A DNA stretch of 64,000 nt from an uncultured Bacteroidales bacterium (GTDB taxonomy: Bacteria > Bacteroidota > Bacteroidia > Bacteroidales > UBA932), in NCBI GenBank assembly GCA_900321715.1, contig ONXC01000013.1, positions 58,804-122,803 of the forward strand, written 5' to 3'. Position 1 is the first letter of the stretch, and the number at the start of each line of letters is the position of its first letter. The position numbers were made by a program, and so were the translations under genes. Under the pieces are notes generated by a model. The model was not told where the DNA came from. It made no database searches and saw only the letters and a program-made list of their open reading frames with translations. This document shows positions 26,141 to 35,095 of this stretch, one piece after another.

Positions 26141-27181
26141 ATGCTAAGAATTTTGCATCGTTTCTTTTGGGCCGTATTAATTTGCGGCATTGCTATGGCG
26201 TCTTGCCAGAAAGGGTCCTCTGATCAATCTCCCAAGTATCCCTATGACGACTCAGAATTCCTTCTTAACCAGGTTCTCTATTTGGGTGACAATGGTGCCA
26301 TAGAAGGTACATACGGCGGTCTCCAGCTGGATGAATCAGATCCCGGAAAAATAACAATCGCAGCAGAGAATTATAATGAGGCTAAGGAGTGGTTCAATTT
26401 GCTTATCCCCCCTGAGGCAGAAATCATCACCAACGGAGAAAGCGTAATCTGGAACCTGCAGGACACCCTTGGCGTAAAGAAGGGACAGGCCGTGCTACAG
26501 CCCGTCAAGGACGCAAAGGACGGCAGGATCGCAGAAATTGAAGTTCCCGCCTGCGCCCGTCCACTTTCCTCAATAGTGTTTATGCCAAAGGATGTCATAG
26601 CAATGTCTATGAACGACGAAACCTTCAGTCACAAAGATTTCGTCGATGTCCTGGATAACTTCTATCAAGGCGCCAAAATTACCCTGAAACCGGGTGTTGC
26701 ACTGCCCGAGGGAGCTTATATGGTAAGAAAAGACTCCTTTGAACGCGGAGATGGTGATTTCCTGGTCATTCAGGAATACACACAGGCCAACAAAGACGGC
26801 ATTCTTCTCAGGCTGAATCCCGGAGAAAAGCATTGGATGACGTCCAATACGGACTCCGATTTCAGTCAAGCATCCCTCCACTGGACGCTTTGCTACGTAC
26901 ACAATATCCTGGATGCCAATCCTGCTCTCCATGCCGTCATCAAGCAAATGGGCATGCCGGACTGGAACAGGGGCTTTATGTGCAAAAAGACCAATACTGA
27001 CAGCAACCACTACCGCTGTAACCTCTCCAATCCCGGATCTATAGTAAGGATGGGACATTTCAGCGAATACCTTCATTACTACGAGTGCTTTGTGTACCGT
27101 TTCTGGGTAGGTGATGTGAATGGAGAGTATAAGGTGTGGATTGAACCCGCCGACCGAGGCTACAACGCCCACCAGAGTTAA
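26141..27181 (+). CDS. Predicted lipoprotein of unknown function
   Basis: 346 residues from the ATG at 26141. Signal peptide LRILHRFFWAVLICGIAMASC with a lipobox cysteine. The mature part is acidic and beta-rich without a domain I recognise; a later part has several cysteines and tryptophans (HWTLCYVHNI, GFMCKK, HYYECFVYRFW). It follows the exporter operon but has its own promoter-like sequence, so a functional link is possible but unsupported. Confidence 0.6.
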   Translation: MLRILHRFFWAVLICGIAMASCQKGSSDQSPKYPYDDSEFLLNQVLYLGDNGAIEGTYGGLQLDESDPGKITIAAENYNEAKEWFNLLIPPEAEIITNGESVIWNLQDTLGVKKGQAVLQPVKDAKDGRIAEIEVPACARPLSSIVFMPKDVIAMSMNDETFSHKDFVDVLDNFYQGAKITLKPGVALPEGAYMVRKDSFERGDGDFLVIQEYTQANKDGILLRLNPGEKHWMTSNTDSDFSQASLHWTLCYVHNILDANPALHAVIKQMGMPDWNRGFMCKKTNTDSNHYRCNLSNPGSIVRMGHFSEYLHYYECFVYRFWVGDVNGEYKVWIEPADRGYNAHQS

Positions 27182-27205
27182 ACTCCGCAAACTGATATAA
27201 TCGCA

Positions 27206-27229
27206 GCGCCAGGCCTTTCGGCTTGGCGC
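27206..27229 (+). other. Hairpin in leader of beta-lactamase-like gene
   Basis: A 10-base-pair stem (27206-27215 with 27220-27229, one G-U pair) with a four-base loop lies 19 bases before the ATG at 27249. No T tract follows. It may end the upstream transcript or shape the leader of the next gene; a similar layout precedes the mini-ORF at 5180. Confidence 0.5.
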
Positions 27230-27248
27230 ATTAACTTAACTAAAACGT

Positions 27249-28580
27249 ATGAAAACTAAGAAAGTACTGGGCATTGCCGGCGGCATCCTTGCCGTAGCCA
27301 TCCTTGGAGGCTGCATCTACCTCAACACCCTTATGCCCATCATCACGGGCTATGCGGCAAAGAATCTTGCATCGGCCGTGTTTGTATCTGGCCGTAATCA
27401 GGCCGATGTAGAACCACTGGACCTTCATTTCTCCTTCATAAAGTTCAACCGGAACAAGGTGGACATGGAGAAAAAGACCGTCACCAGCCGCTTCCTCTGG
27501 TACAAGTCAACGGCCGCCTACAGGGAAGGCTACGGCGTTACCCTCCTAAGGGGGAAAGGCAAGAAGGAATTCCTAAGCGGCACCTATCCCCTCCCCGCAG
27601 ACTCATATACGGATTATCTTGAGAAGGCCGATGACAGCCTCACCGCGCGTCTGGAGCCAATTGCCAGGGCTCTCGTGGATGAGCGTTCATACAACGGCCA
27701 TCCCTTTGCCTTTGTGGCGCTTCATAACGGAAAGATCATTGCCGAGCGCTACGACAATGGAATTGACGCCAGCACCCAACTCCTCAGCTGGAGTATGGGA
27801 AAGAGCTTCACAAACGCCCTTGTGGGCATAATGGCAGGAGACGGGCTGGTGGATATCAACGCTCCCATGGACATCCCTGAGTGGCAGAATGACGCCAGGA
27901 AGGAGATCACCCTCAACAACCTTCTCCAGATGCAGAGCGGTCTTGAGTGGAACGAGGATTACGGCAACCGCTCAGACGTGAATCTCATGCTTCACCGTGA
28001 GGCCGATATGGGCCTCTACGCCCTCTCTAAGCCCCTGGAGTATGAGCCCGGCACCCACTGGTACTATTCCAGCGGCAGCACCAATATCGTGATGCGTTAT
28101 CTTCGCGGCAAGTTTGATTCCGACCAGGCCTTCCTTGAATACATGCGTGAGCGCCTCTTCGCTCCCCTTGCCATTGCAAATCCCCACTTTGAGCCGGATA
28201 TGAGCGGCACTCCGGTAGGGTCTTCCTACCTCTATGTCACCGCCAGGGACTTCGCCCGCTTCGGCCAGATGTTCCTGGACGACGGCTGCGTGGGAGAGAA
28301 GCGTATCCTTCCTGAAGGCTGGGTGGAATATACCACCACTCCCGCTCAGGCAAGTGAAGGCAGGTACGGAGCCTTCTTCTGGCTCAACCGCTGCGGGGTG
28401 TGCCCCGACGTCCCTGAAGACATGTTCTCCTGCAACGGCCATGACGGTCAGCAGATCTACATTGTCCCCTCCAAGGACCTTGTGGTGGTTATTCTTGGCT
28501 ACTCTCCCAAGCCTGACAAGGTGATTGATTTCAACGGACTCCTCCGTGATATCATCTCCTGTCTCCCCTACGAGGATTAA
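27249..28580 (+). CDS. Class C beta-lactamase-like serine hydrolase
   Basis: 443 residues. An N-terminal hydrophobic stretch ending in ILGGC gives export and probably lipid anchoring. The catalytic domain has SWSMGKSFT (S-x-x-K), WYYSSGSTN (the Y-x-S/N motif) and a C-terminal NGHDGQQIYI segment in place of the K-T-G box. These belong to the serine beta-lactamase/penicillin-binding family (class C and esterase relatives), active in the periplasm on peptidoglycan peptides, D-amino acid peptides or esters. HDG instead of KTG suggests an esterase or peptidase rather than a true beta-lactamase. Confidence 0.88.
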   Translation: MKTKKVLGIAGGILAVAILGGCIYLNTLMPIITGYAAKNLASAVFVSGRNQADVEPLDLHFSFIKFNRNKVDMEKKTVTSRFLWYKSTAAYREGYGVTLLRGKGKKEFLSGTYPLPADSYTDYLEKADDSLTARLEPIARALVDERSYNGHPFAFVALHNGKIIAERYDNGIDASTQLLSWSMGKSFTNALVGIMAGDGLVDINAPMDIPEWQNDARKEITLNNLLQMQSGLEWNEDYGNRSDVNLMLHREADMGLYALSKPLEYEPGTHWYYSSGSTNIVMRYLRGKFDSDQAFLEYMRERLFAPLAIANPHFEPDMSGTPVGSSYLYVTARDFARFGQMFLDDGCVGEKRILPEGWVEYTTTPAQASEGRYGAFFWLNRCGVCPDVPEDMFSCNGHDGQQIYIVPSKDLVVVILGYSPKPDKVIDFNGLLRDIISCLPYED

Positions 28581-28627
28581 GACTTCTAGACTCAAGAAAA
28601 AATAATTGCAAAAATTTTAATTAATTG

Positions 28628-28658
28628 TTTGCAGATTCAAAAAAAGGTGTTACCTTTG
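28628..28658 (+). promoter_or_regulatory. Consensus promoter of the truncated tRNA-Asp
   Basis: TTTG (28628-28631), 19 bases, TACCTTTG (28651-28658): a perfect Bacteroidetes promoter 31 bases before the first base of the tRNA-like sequence. It indicates that the broken tRNA is still transcribed. Confidence 0.8.
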
Positions 28659-28689
28659 CAATCCCGAAAGGGAAGTTCACTGAAAACTT

Positions 28690-28752
28690 GGTGCGGTAGT
28701 TCAGTCGGTTTAGAATACCGGCCTGTCACGCCGGGGGTCGCGAGTTCGATTC
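28690..28752 (+). pseudogene. Truncated tRNA-Asp (GUC)
   Basis: The first 63 bases match bacterial tRNA-Asp: GGTGCGG acceptor strand, GTTC/GAAT D stem, CCGGC-CTGTCAC-GCCGG anticodon arm with anticodon GTC, variable loop, and T arm up to GTTCGATTC. The 3' strand of the T stem, the 3' acceptor strand (expected CCGCACC) and CCA position are absent. The D loop has one extra T. In their place comes ccaaagtcaaactttgg, a 7-base-pair hairpin. A consensus promoter is intact upstream. Confidence 0.8.
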
Positions 28753-28785
28753 CAAAGTCAAACTTTGGGACCCTTTTCGCTTTTA
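28752..28785 (+). terminator. Hairpin replacing the tRNA 3' end
   Basis: ccaaagt (28752-28758) pairs with actttgg (28762-28768), and gaccc plus a T-rich stretch follows. It may terminate the short tRNA-like transcript. Confidence 0.5.
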
Positions 28786-28797
28786 GGGCAAAATTGC

Positions 28798-28805
28798 TAT
28801 ATTTG
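28798..28805 (+). promoter_or_regulatory. -7 element of the kinase/importer operon
   Basis: TATATTTG, perfect -7 box, 15 bases before the ATG at 28820. Confidence 0.55.
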
Positions 28806-28819
28806 CATAGTAAGTAACT

Positions 28820-29662
28820 ATGGAACAATATCAGCACATTAATCTTTCAGATTACACCTACAGCGGAGAAGGCGGGCAGGGCGTTGCATACACTCACAAG
28901 AGTGAAAAACGCCTTGCAAAGCTCTTCAATCCGGGTTTTGACGCCACCTTTGCCTTCAAGGAGTTTGAAATGTCAAGGGCGGCTTTCGAGATGGGCGTTC
29001 CCACCCCGGAGCCGTTCAGGCTCATAACAGACGGCGAACGCGTGGGTACGGAATACGAACTAATTGAGAACAAGCGTTCCTTCTGCCGCATCATCTCAGA
29101 GGAGCCGGAGCGTATGGAGGAAATCTCCCTCCGTTTTGCCAAGGCCTGCCGTGACCTTCACGCAATGAAGGCCGATACAACCCGCATCCCCTCAATGAAG
29201 GCCCGTATGATTGATTTCTACAATCAGGAAGGCACCGTCCCTGCCTTCCTGAAGGAGAAGGTGATGCCCATCCTTGAGAATATCCCGGACACCCCCACCT
29301 GCCTTCACGGAGATCTGCAGATAGGAAATATCATCACGGACGGGGACCGTAACCTCTGGATAGATATCGGCCAGTTTGCCTATGGCGCTCCGGAATGGGA
29401 TATGAGCCTTTGCTGGAGAATTTCCCAAATCCCGGATCCCGGTATGACAGACCGCCTTTTCCATCTAACTCCTGAGCAGCTGCGCAGGCACTGGTCTATC
29501 CTTGGCCCGGCATATTACGGCTGCTCCAGGGAGGAACTTGGTGCCGTGATACGTAAACTCCTCCCGTATTCCGTCATTAAATCGGCCTATATGTACCACC
29601 TCACATATCACAGGCCCATCGAGGAGGAAAAGGCACAAAAGATTTGCGCAGCCCTTCAATAA
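28820..29662 (+). CDS. APH/choline-kinase fold phosphotransferase
   Basis: 280 residues. CLHGDLQIGNII is the Brenner-type catalytic loop (H-G-D-x5-N) and LWIDIGQFAYG the metal-binding aspartate of the aminoglycoside phosphotransferase/choline kinase superfamily. The N-terminal lobe starts with a glycine-rich GEGGQGVAY loop followed by KRLAKLF with the ATP-binding lysine. The cytosolic substrate is unknown; resistance is only one of several roles in this family. One base separates it from the amino-acid importer genes, so it may be part of that operon. Confidence 0.8.
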   Translation: MEQYQHINLSDYTYSGEGGQGVAYTHKSEKRLAKLFNPGFDATFAFKEFEMSRAAFEMGVPTPEPFRLITDGERVGTEYELIENKRSFCRIISEEPERMEEISLRFAKACRDLHAMKADTTRIPSMKARMIDFYNQEGTVPAFLKEKVMPILENIPDTPTCLHGDLQIGNIITDGDRNLWIDIGQFAYGAPEWDMSLCWRISQIPDPGMTDRLFHLTPEQLRRHWSILGPAYYGCSREELGAVIRKLLPYSVIKSAYMYHLTYHRPIEEEKAQKICAALQ

Positions 29663-29663
29663 T

Positions 29664-31124
29664 ATGAAAAGAACCATTATATACCACATTTTTATTGGCC
29701 TGGCGGTCATTGCTGCCCTGCCGGGCTGTTCCAACGGCGGCAGGGAAACGCTGGACCTGAAGACGGAGGAGGACCTCCACGGCCTTACCATCACAACATC
29801 GGCCGGAAACTACTACGACGAAAAGTACTCTGCCTATGATGACATCAACATCTTCCGCGTAAGCTTTGAAGCGGACGGCATTCAGGCCGTAAGGCAGGGT
29901 ATGGCCGATGTCTTTGTTAGCGACGAAGTGGCCCTTACCCCGGAGGATATGGACAGGCTTCATATGAAGATGGCTTTCCGCGGGGAAGAGTCCTTTGACG
30001 TAGCCTTTGCCGTAAGGAAAGGGGATCTGGCCCTTCAGGAGGCTCTGAACAGTTTCATAGCCTCTGGAAAGGCCGATGGCACCATCCCGGATGTCATCTC
30101 CCACTGGACCAAGGGCACTCCGGCGCCGGAGATGCCAGCCCCGTCCCAAGTCACCGGCACGGGGAAGCCTCTGAGGTGTGTCACCGCCGTTAATCTGGCC
30201 CCGGTCAGCTTTGTTGGCGAAGGCGGGCAGTGGATGGGAATGGATGTCGATATCCTGAGGCGCTTTGCCTCTCAAAGCGGCCGTGAGTTCCAGATGCAGT
30301 TCCAGGAGCTTGGATCGGCCATCATAGCCCTCACTACCGGCCAGTGCGACGTAGTAAGCGCCTGCCTGTTTGTGACTGAGGAGAGGCAGAAATCCGTAGA
30401 CTTTACCATCCCGTATTATGAGTGCCACCCCGGGTACTTTGTGTATGACGGCGGGAAATCCTCCAGCATCGGCTTTGGAGAGCGCCTGAAGATGAATCTT
30501 GTCACTGAAGGAAGGTGGAAACTCCTTGCCGACGGCCTCCTTGAGACCCTCAAGATCACCTTCCTCTCAATCCTTCTTGGAACCCTCCTTGGAGCAGGCA
30601 TCTGTGCCATGCTCCGTAGCCGCAGGAAATGGGTCCGTGAGATTGCCGGCATCTATGGAGCCTTCATCCAGGGCATCCCCACGCTGGTCCTCCTTCTCAT
30701 CATGTTCTACATCATCCTTGCAAATGCAGGCCTTAACGGTTCCGTGGTAGCCATTATCACCTTTGCAATGTGCTTTGCGTGGTCGGCAGGAAGCATCTTT
30801 GACACGTCCATCTCATCTGTTCCCAAGGGGCAGACCGAGGCCGGCCTCAGCCTTGGCTTCACGCCGCTCAGGACCTTCACCGGAATAGTTCTGCCGCAGG
30901 CCGTGAAGAAGGGACTTCCGCTGTTTGCCGGAGAATGCGTGGCTCTTCTAAAGAGCACCTCAATTGTTGGCTACATAGCCATCCAGGACCTTACCCGCGC
31001 CAGCGACCTAATCCGCAGCCGCACCTTCGACGCCCTCATTCCGCTGCTGGTTGTAACGGTGCTCTACTTTGTCCTTGCCTGGCTCATCCGGGTAGTGTTG
31101 AACCTTTTCCTCAAGAAGAAGTAA
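29664..31124 (+). CDS. Amino-acid ABC importer: substrate-binding domain fused to permease
   Basis: 486 residues. A lipoprotein-like signal ([14 protein letters not shown]) leads to two periplasmic parts: a partial binding-protein segment (to about residue 150) and a fuller SBP_bac_3 domain ([33 protein letters not shown] to about 270, with [23 protein letters not shown]). A permease of the His/Glu/Gln type follows ([22 protein letters not shown], the [21 protein letters not shown] coupling loop). The gene for the ATPase starts one base after the stop. Fusion means that the binding site is tethered to the channel. Confidence 0.88.
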   Translation: MKRTIIYHIFIGLAVIAALPGCSNGGRETLDLKTEEDLHGLTITTSAGNYYDEKYSAYDDINIFRVSFEADGIQAVRQGMADVFVSDEVALTPEDMDRLHMKMAFRGEESFDVAFAVRKGDLALQEALNSFIASGKADGTIPDVISHWTKGTPAPEMPAPSQVTGTGKPLRCVTAVNLAPVSFVGEGGQWMGMDVDILRRFASQSGREFQMQFQELGSAIIALTTGQCDVVSACLFVTEERQKSVDFTIPYYECHPGYFVYDGGKSSSIGFGERLKMNLVTEGRWKLLADGLLETLKITFLSILLGTLLGAGICAMLRSRRKWVREIAGIYGAFIQGIPTLVLLLIMFYIILANAGLNGSVVAIITFAMCFAWSAGSIFDTSISSVPKGQTEAGLSLGFTPLRTFTGIVLPQAVKKGLPLFAGECVALLKSTSIVGYIAIQDLTRASDLIRSRTFDALIPLLVVTVLYFVLAWLIRVVLNLFLKKK

Positions 31125-31125
31125 T

Positions 31126-32199
31126 ATGATAAGCATAAAGCATTTAAGTAAGACTTTTAAGAATCCCGACGGTTCCTCAATTACCGTTTTGAAGGATGTT
31201 AATTGCGATATTCAGAAGGGAGAGGTCATCAGCATCATCGGCCCTTCCGGAACGGGAAAGAGTACGCTCCTGAGGGCCATCAACATGCTGGAACCGCCCA
31301 CATCCGGAGAGATATGGGTGGACGGTGAGAACATAATGGCAAAGGGGTACCACCTGGACAAGATGCGAAAGAAAATGGGTATGGTCTTCCAGAGCTTCAA
31401 CCTCTTTGACCATATGACGGTGCTGGAAAACATCACCTACGCCCCCGTGCGCCTTCTCAAATTATCGGAGGAAAACGCCCGGGAAGAGGCCATGGAGCTT
31501 CTGAAGAAAGTGGGCCTGGCCCAGAAGGCCGATGTTTTCCCGGATTCCCTTTCCGGCGGCCAGAAGCAGCGTGTGGCCATTGCCCGCGCCCTTGCCATGC
31601 ACCCGGATGTGATCCTCTTTGATGAGCCTACATCGGCCCTTGATCCCACGATGGTGGGAGAGGTCCTCAGCGTCATGAGGCAGCTGGCAAAGGACGGGAT
31701 GACCATGCTCATAGTGACCCACGAGATGCGTTTTGCCCGTGACGTGAGCACCCGCATCTTCTTCATGAACGAAGGCATAATCTATGAGGACGGCACCCCG
31801 GAGCAGATATTCGAGCACCCTGTTCACAGCGCCACCAAGGCCTTTGTGAACCGCATCCAGAAACTGGTCTACGAGATAGACTCTGAGGATTTCGACTACC
31901 TCCAGATCCGCACCGGCCTCAATCAGTTCTTCCTCAAGTACAACCTCTCTAGCAAGGCAGAGAATGCATACTCCATTATCAGTGAGATGCTCTTTGAGCA
32001 CCTTGGAGGGATCAGGCCGCTTACCTTCCGCATCACCTTCGCGGAACTCTCCGGGGAAACTGCCCTTGACTTTATGATTGAAGGGGCATCGGCCTCACCC
32101 ATCAAGGATTCTTCCGTCCTGGACGGTATCCGCAAGAAGGCCCAGGCCATAGTGGAGGAACCCACCGCCCGCGGCTTCAGGATCAAGATTCTTATCTAA
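31126..32199 (+). CDS. Amino-acid ABC importer ATPase with extra C-terminal domain
   Basis: 357 residues. Residues 1-243 are a GlnQ/HisP-type ATPase: [18 protein letters not shown]-loop [17 protein letters not shown], signature [15 protein letters not shown], Walker [14 protein letters not shown]. About 110 residues follow that ordinary GlnQ proteins (about 240 residues) lack: [44 protein letters not shown]. These look like an alpha/beta regulatory domain, perhaps a degenerate GHKL-type fold, but I could not identify it. It works with the upstream fused binding protein/permease. Confidence 0.88.
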   Translation: MISIKHLSKTFKNPDGSSITVLKDVNCDIQKGEVISIIGPSGTGKSTLLRAINMLEPPTSGEIWVDGENIMAKGYHLDKMRKKMGMVFQSFNLFDHMTVLENITYAPVRLLKLSEENAREEAMELLKKVGLAQKADVFPDSLSGGQKQRVAIARALAMHPDVILFDEPTSALDPTMVGEVLSVMRQLAKDGMTMLIVTHEMRFARDVSTRIFFMNEGIIYEDGTPEQIFEHPVHSATKAFVNRIQKLVYEIDSEDFDYLQIRTGLNQFFLKYNLSSKAENAYSIISEMLFEHLGGIRPLTFRITFAELSGETALDFMIEGASASPIKDSSVLDGIRKKAQAIVEEPTARGFRIKILI

Positions 32200-32218
32200 C
32201 TTTTAAGTGCATTTAGGG

Positions 32219-32300
32219 GTCCAAGTACCCTACAGCCTAACCGCAAAAACACCCTATTTTTGCAGTTGGGAGTGCACGTGTTCAACAGCCTAACCGCACT
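32219..32300 (+). repeat. Tandem-like copies of a small intergenic repeat
   Basis: Two copies of cagcctaaccgca (about 32232 and 32288) sit in similar surroundings (agtgca... upstream), 57 bases apart. The first has tccaagtac before it and matches the copy at 1789-1812. They fill the gap between the importer operon and the AbiE-type genes. Confidence 0.5.
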
Positions 32301-32350
32301 TCCGTATCTTCATATCGGACCTGAAGTTTGTGATTGTCTTTTCCCAACCC

Positions 32351-32381
32351 TTTGTTTTATTTCTGAAATTGTGTATATTTG
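32351..32381 (+). promoter_or_regulatory. Promoter of the AbiE-type operon
   Basis: TTTG (32351-32354), 19 bases, TATATTTG (32374-32381): full consensus, 18 bases before the ATG at 32400, which rules out the upstream ATG. Confidence 0.8.
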
Positions 32382-32399
32382 CACAGTTTTAGAAATACA

Positions 32400-33014
32400 A
32401 TGAACTATTACGAATTCAAAAAGCAATACTCAGGGCAAGGTGTTTTTTCCTTAAACAGTATAGAGAGAAGCAGCGACAACAGCCTTTCCTCCAACCTAAG
32501 GCGCTGGAAGGGCGAGGAAAAGATCCTGCGCATCCGCCAGGGCTGGTACCTTTTCCCCGATGAGGCAGGAAGGAGGGACGTACGTATGGCGGCGGCCGGT
32601 AAAATCTATTGTCCGTCCTACCTAAGCCTGGAGTATGTCCTCTCGTGGTATGAAATAATCCCTGAAACTGTCCTTGCGCTTACATCCGTGAGTACGTTGA
32701 AGACCGCCGTATTTGACACCCCGATCGGCTATTATTCCTATCGGCACGTTTCCCCGAACCTGTTTTTCGGGTATAAGCCCCTCCTGCCGAGGGATAGTTT
32801 GCCGTGCTTAATGGCAACCCCGGAGAAAGCCCTACTGGACCTGCTTTACTTCCACCCTGAATACAAATCGGCCAGTGATATGGAGAATCTTCGCCTTGAC
32901 AGGGATGCTATGCGCGAAGAGTTTGACTGGAAGCGTTTCCGCGCCTTTTTAGAGCGATTTGACAATAGGGCTCTTTCACAGAGAGCCGCAGTAATAGAGA
33001 AAACTTATGCTTGA
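32400..33014 (+). CDS. AbiEi-type antitoxin / transcriptional regulator
   Basis: 204 residues. The N-terminal winged-helix pattern (GVFSLNSIERSSDNSLSSNLRRWKGEEKILRIRQGWYLFP) and the following IYCPSYLSLEYVLSWYEIIPETV segment are typical of AbiEi-like proteins, which repress their own operon and neutralise the AbiEii nucleotidyltransferase. The gene overlaps the toxin gene by 8 bases, so the two are translationally coupled. Start fixed by the promoter at 32351-32381. Confidence 0.82.
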   Translation: MNYYEFKKQYSGQGVFSLNSIERSSDNSLSSNLRRWKGEEKILRIRQGWYLFPDEAGRRDVRMAAAGKIYCPSYLSLEYVLSWYEIIPETVLALTSVSTLKTAVFDTPIGYYSYRHVSPNLFFGYKPLLPRDSLPCLMATPEKALLDLLYFHPEYKSASDMENLRLDRDAMREEFDWKRFRAFLERFDNRALSQRAAVIEKTYA

Positions 33015-33780
33015 CCTGCAAAACATCAGAGCCTTTTATCCCGGTTTTCCGGAAAGTCCTGACACAGACATCCAACTCTACAAGGAATATCTGGAACTGA
33101 TGGTCCTGGACTATCTGTCCTCCCACCCCCTGATTGGGAAACTTACGTTTATCGGTGGCACTAACCTGCGTCTTCTCAGACAGATAGACCGGTTTTCCGA
33201 GGATTTGGACTTTGATTGCAAGAATCTCTCGCAGGAGGAGTTCGTAAGCCTCACAGATGATGTTGTCCGCTTTCTAAGGCGGAATGGTCTTCCAGCTGTC
33301 GCCAAGGAAAAGGAAAGTGATGCCCTGACGGCTTTTCGCAGAACCATTCAGTTCCCGCAGCTGCTTTACGACCTGGGGTTGTCCCCTTACCGGGAAAAGA
33401 AGTTCGTGCTGAAGATTGAGGCTCAGGACCAGGGAGTGGATTATCAGCGAGAAATGTTCACCGTGAACAGGGACGGATTCTATTTCAGGATCCCCTCACC
33501 TTCAGATGCCACGCTGTATGCAATGAAGCTTTCCACCATTCTCCACCGCGGGAAAGGCCGGGATTTCTATGACGCTATGTTTCTGCGCGCAAGAAGCGAC
33601 CCGGATATGAACTATCTTTCGAAGCGGGAGGGCATTGCAACCGACGAGGAACTGAGATGCCTGATGAAGCAGGCGTGCGGCAGGACGGATTTTCGCATCA
33701 AAGCACAGGATTTCAAGTACTTGCTATTTTACCCGGAAAACTCATCCCGCATTTTGGACTTCCCTGCTCTGTGGGAATGA
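33007..33780 (+). CDS. AbiEii-type nucleotidyltransferase toxin
   Basis: 257 residues. FIGGTNLRLLRQIDRFSEDLDFD contains the G-G-T and S-x-D-x-D elements of the DNA polymerase beta-type nucleotidyltransferase fold; the later segment FRIPSPSDATLYAMKLSTILHRGKGRDFYDAMFL holds the K...R-D-x-Y-D pattern of AbiEii. Such toxins transfer nucleotides to tRNA or other RNA and block phage growth by stopping translation. Its last 68 bases lie antisense over the end of the M23 peptidase gene, marking a likely insertion junction. Confidence 0.85.
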   Translation: MLDLQNIRAFYPGFPESPDTDIQLYKEYLELMVLDYLSSHPLIGKLTFIGGTNLRLLRQIDRFSEDLDFDCKNLSQEEFVSLTDDVVRFLRRNGLPAVAKEKESDALTAFRRTIQFPQLLYDLGLSPYREKKFVLKIEAQDQGVDYQREMFTVNRDGFYFRIPSPSDATLYAMKLSTILHRGKGRDFYDAMFLRARSDPDMNYLSKREGIATDEELRCLMKQACGRTDFRIKAQDFKYLLFYPENSSRILDFPALWE

Positions 33781-35023
33781 ATGGTTGCACCTTTTTCCGA
33801 GCACTGCCATCCTCACCAAAATCTTCCAGCGCCGCCCTCATCCTTACCAGAACGGAATCAAGGGCGGGAAGGTTTTCCTCCCTGATGGGTTCAGAGGGCG
33901 GGGATTCAAGTTTGAGGGGATTGATGGGAGAGCCGTTTCTCCATACGCGGAAGTCCAGGTGCGGGCCGGTGGCGGTGCCGGTCATGCCCACATAGCCTAT
34001 GACCTGGCCCTGGGACACTCTCTGGCCGGCTTTTACGGCCATTTTGGAGAGATGGAGATAGGCGGTGGTGTAAACGGAATTGTGGCGGATCTTCACCATA
34101 TTGCCGGCGCCGCCCTTGCCCCAGCCGGCGCTGAGGACGGTTCCGTCTCCGATGCTCCTGACGGGCGTACCCGTAGGTGCGGCGTAATCCACCCCCGTAT
34201 GGGCCCTCACCGTTCCATGAACGGGATGGAGCCTGTGGAGGGAATAGCCGGAGGATATGCGGGTGAACTTGAGAGGAGCCTTCAGGAAGGCTTTCCGCAT
34301 GCTCTCGCCCTTTTCGTTCCAATACGTGTTGCCGCCGTCTCCCTGGTCAAAATACACGGCCGGAAGGCAGGTTCCCCCGCGGTGAAACTCAGCGTAACTC
34401 ACTTTTTCTATGCCGATAGATTCGCCCTCACACATCTTCTCACTGTAGAGGATACGGAAGCGGTCCCCCTTCTGGAGGCCGAAGAAATCCACCGTCCAGG
34501 CATAGATATCGGCAATACTTACAATTAGGTCTGGCGTAGCACCGGCCGCAATCATGTCGTTCCAGAGGGAGGAGTTGATTGTTACATCGGCCTTTTTGGA
34601 GACAATCTCCACCGGCCTTTCATAAGTCCACACGGGGATGCTGTCACGAAGGCTGAAGATGGTCTCCTTCACCTGGCTGTTCTGATACACAACATACCGG
34701 AGGGCCGATGAATCCTTGTAATAGGCCTTGTAGGCATTGCCGGCGCGGAGTTTCCTGACGTCAAAGACGGTATCGGAGGCCGATGCTAGGGCGTGCGCCT
34801 GCTGGGGCGTAGCTCCAAGCCTGGTGAGCCAGAGAGTGAAATTGTCTCCGCTTTTGATGGTGCCGGAAACTACCGTGAAGGAGTCTGTGCAAAAGCCAAG
34901 GGGGTAGACAGTATCTTTGACAGCCACCTCCGGCTCCTTGGCTGCCTCTCCCCTGTTCCTTCCGGGAAGGCAGGAAAGGGCCGATATAATAAGAAGAAGT
35001 ATGCCTAGTAGCCTAAGTTTCAT
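33713..35023 (-). CDS. M23 family metallopeptidase (MepM/Csd3-like)
   Basis: 436 residues. Signal peptide with ISALSC lipobox. A middle region of about 220 residues (SGTIKSGDNFTLWLTRLGATPQQAHAL, then KADVTINSSLWNDMIAAGATPDLIVSIADIYAW) matches the N-terminal domains of MepM/Csd3-like endopeptidases. The catalytic LytM domain has HTGVDYAAPTGTPV (H-x3-D) and TGPHLDFRVW (H-x-D, the HxH region), zinc ligands of M23. It cuts peptidoglycan cross-links in the envelope. The last 25 or so residues are encoded antisense inside the AbiEii gene and are probably not ancestral. Confidence 0.9.
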   Translation of the reverse strand: MKLRLLGILLLIISALSCLPGRNRGEAAKEPEVAVKDTVYPLGFCTDSFTVVSGTIKSGDNFTLWLTRLGATPQQAHALASASDTVFDVRKLRAGNAYKAYYKDSSALRYVVYQNSQVKETIFSLRDSIPVWTYERPVEIVSKKADVTINSSLWNDMIAAGATPDLIVSIADIYAWTVDFFGLQKGDRFRILYSEKMCEGESIGIEKVSYAEFHRGGTCLPAVYFDQGDGGNTYWNEKGESMRKAFLKAPLKFTRISSGYSLHRLHPVHGTVRAHTGVDYAAPTGTPVRSIGDGTVLSAGWGKGGAGNMVKIRHNSVYTTAYLHLSKMAVKAGQRVSQGQVIGYVGMTGTATGPHLDFRVWRNGSPINPLKLESPPSEPIREENLPALDSVLVRMRAALEDFGEDGSARKKVQPFIPTEQGSPKCGMSFPGKIAST

Positions 35024-35056
35024 ACGTCAAAGATAAGAATAAAAACCGTTCCAACC

Positions 35057-35087
35057 TTTGACAAGTTGAGGAAATTGCGTAAATTTC
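35057..35087 (+). promoter_or_regulatory. Promoter of hydEGF
   Basis: TTTG (35057-35060), 19 bases, TAAATTTC (35080-35087). The box lies within the open frame upstream of hydE and supports the ATG at 35096 as start, leaving a very short leader. Confidence 0.6.
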
Positions 35088-35095
35088 GGGATTAT

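Noticed and set aside
28690-28785. Complete tRNA-Asp with unusual fold
   Set aside because: No 3' strand for the T stem or acceptor stem can be found in the next 40 bases, so it was called truncated.
29842-31124. Importer as two separate genes with a frameshift
   Set aside because: Binding domain and permease are in one uninterrupted frame with a natural linker, so a true fusion is more likely.
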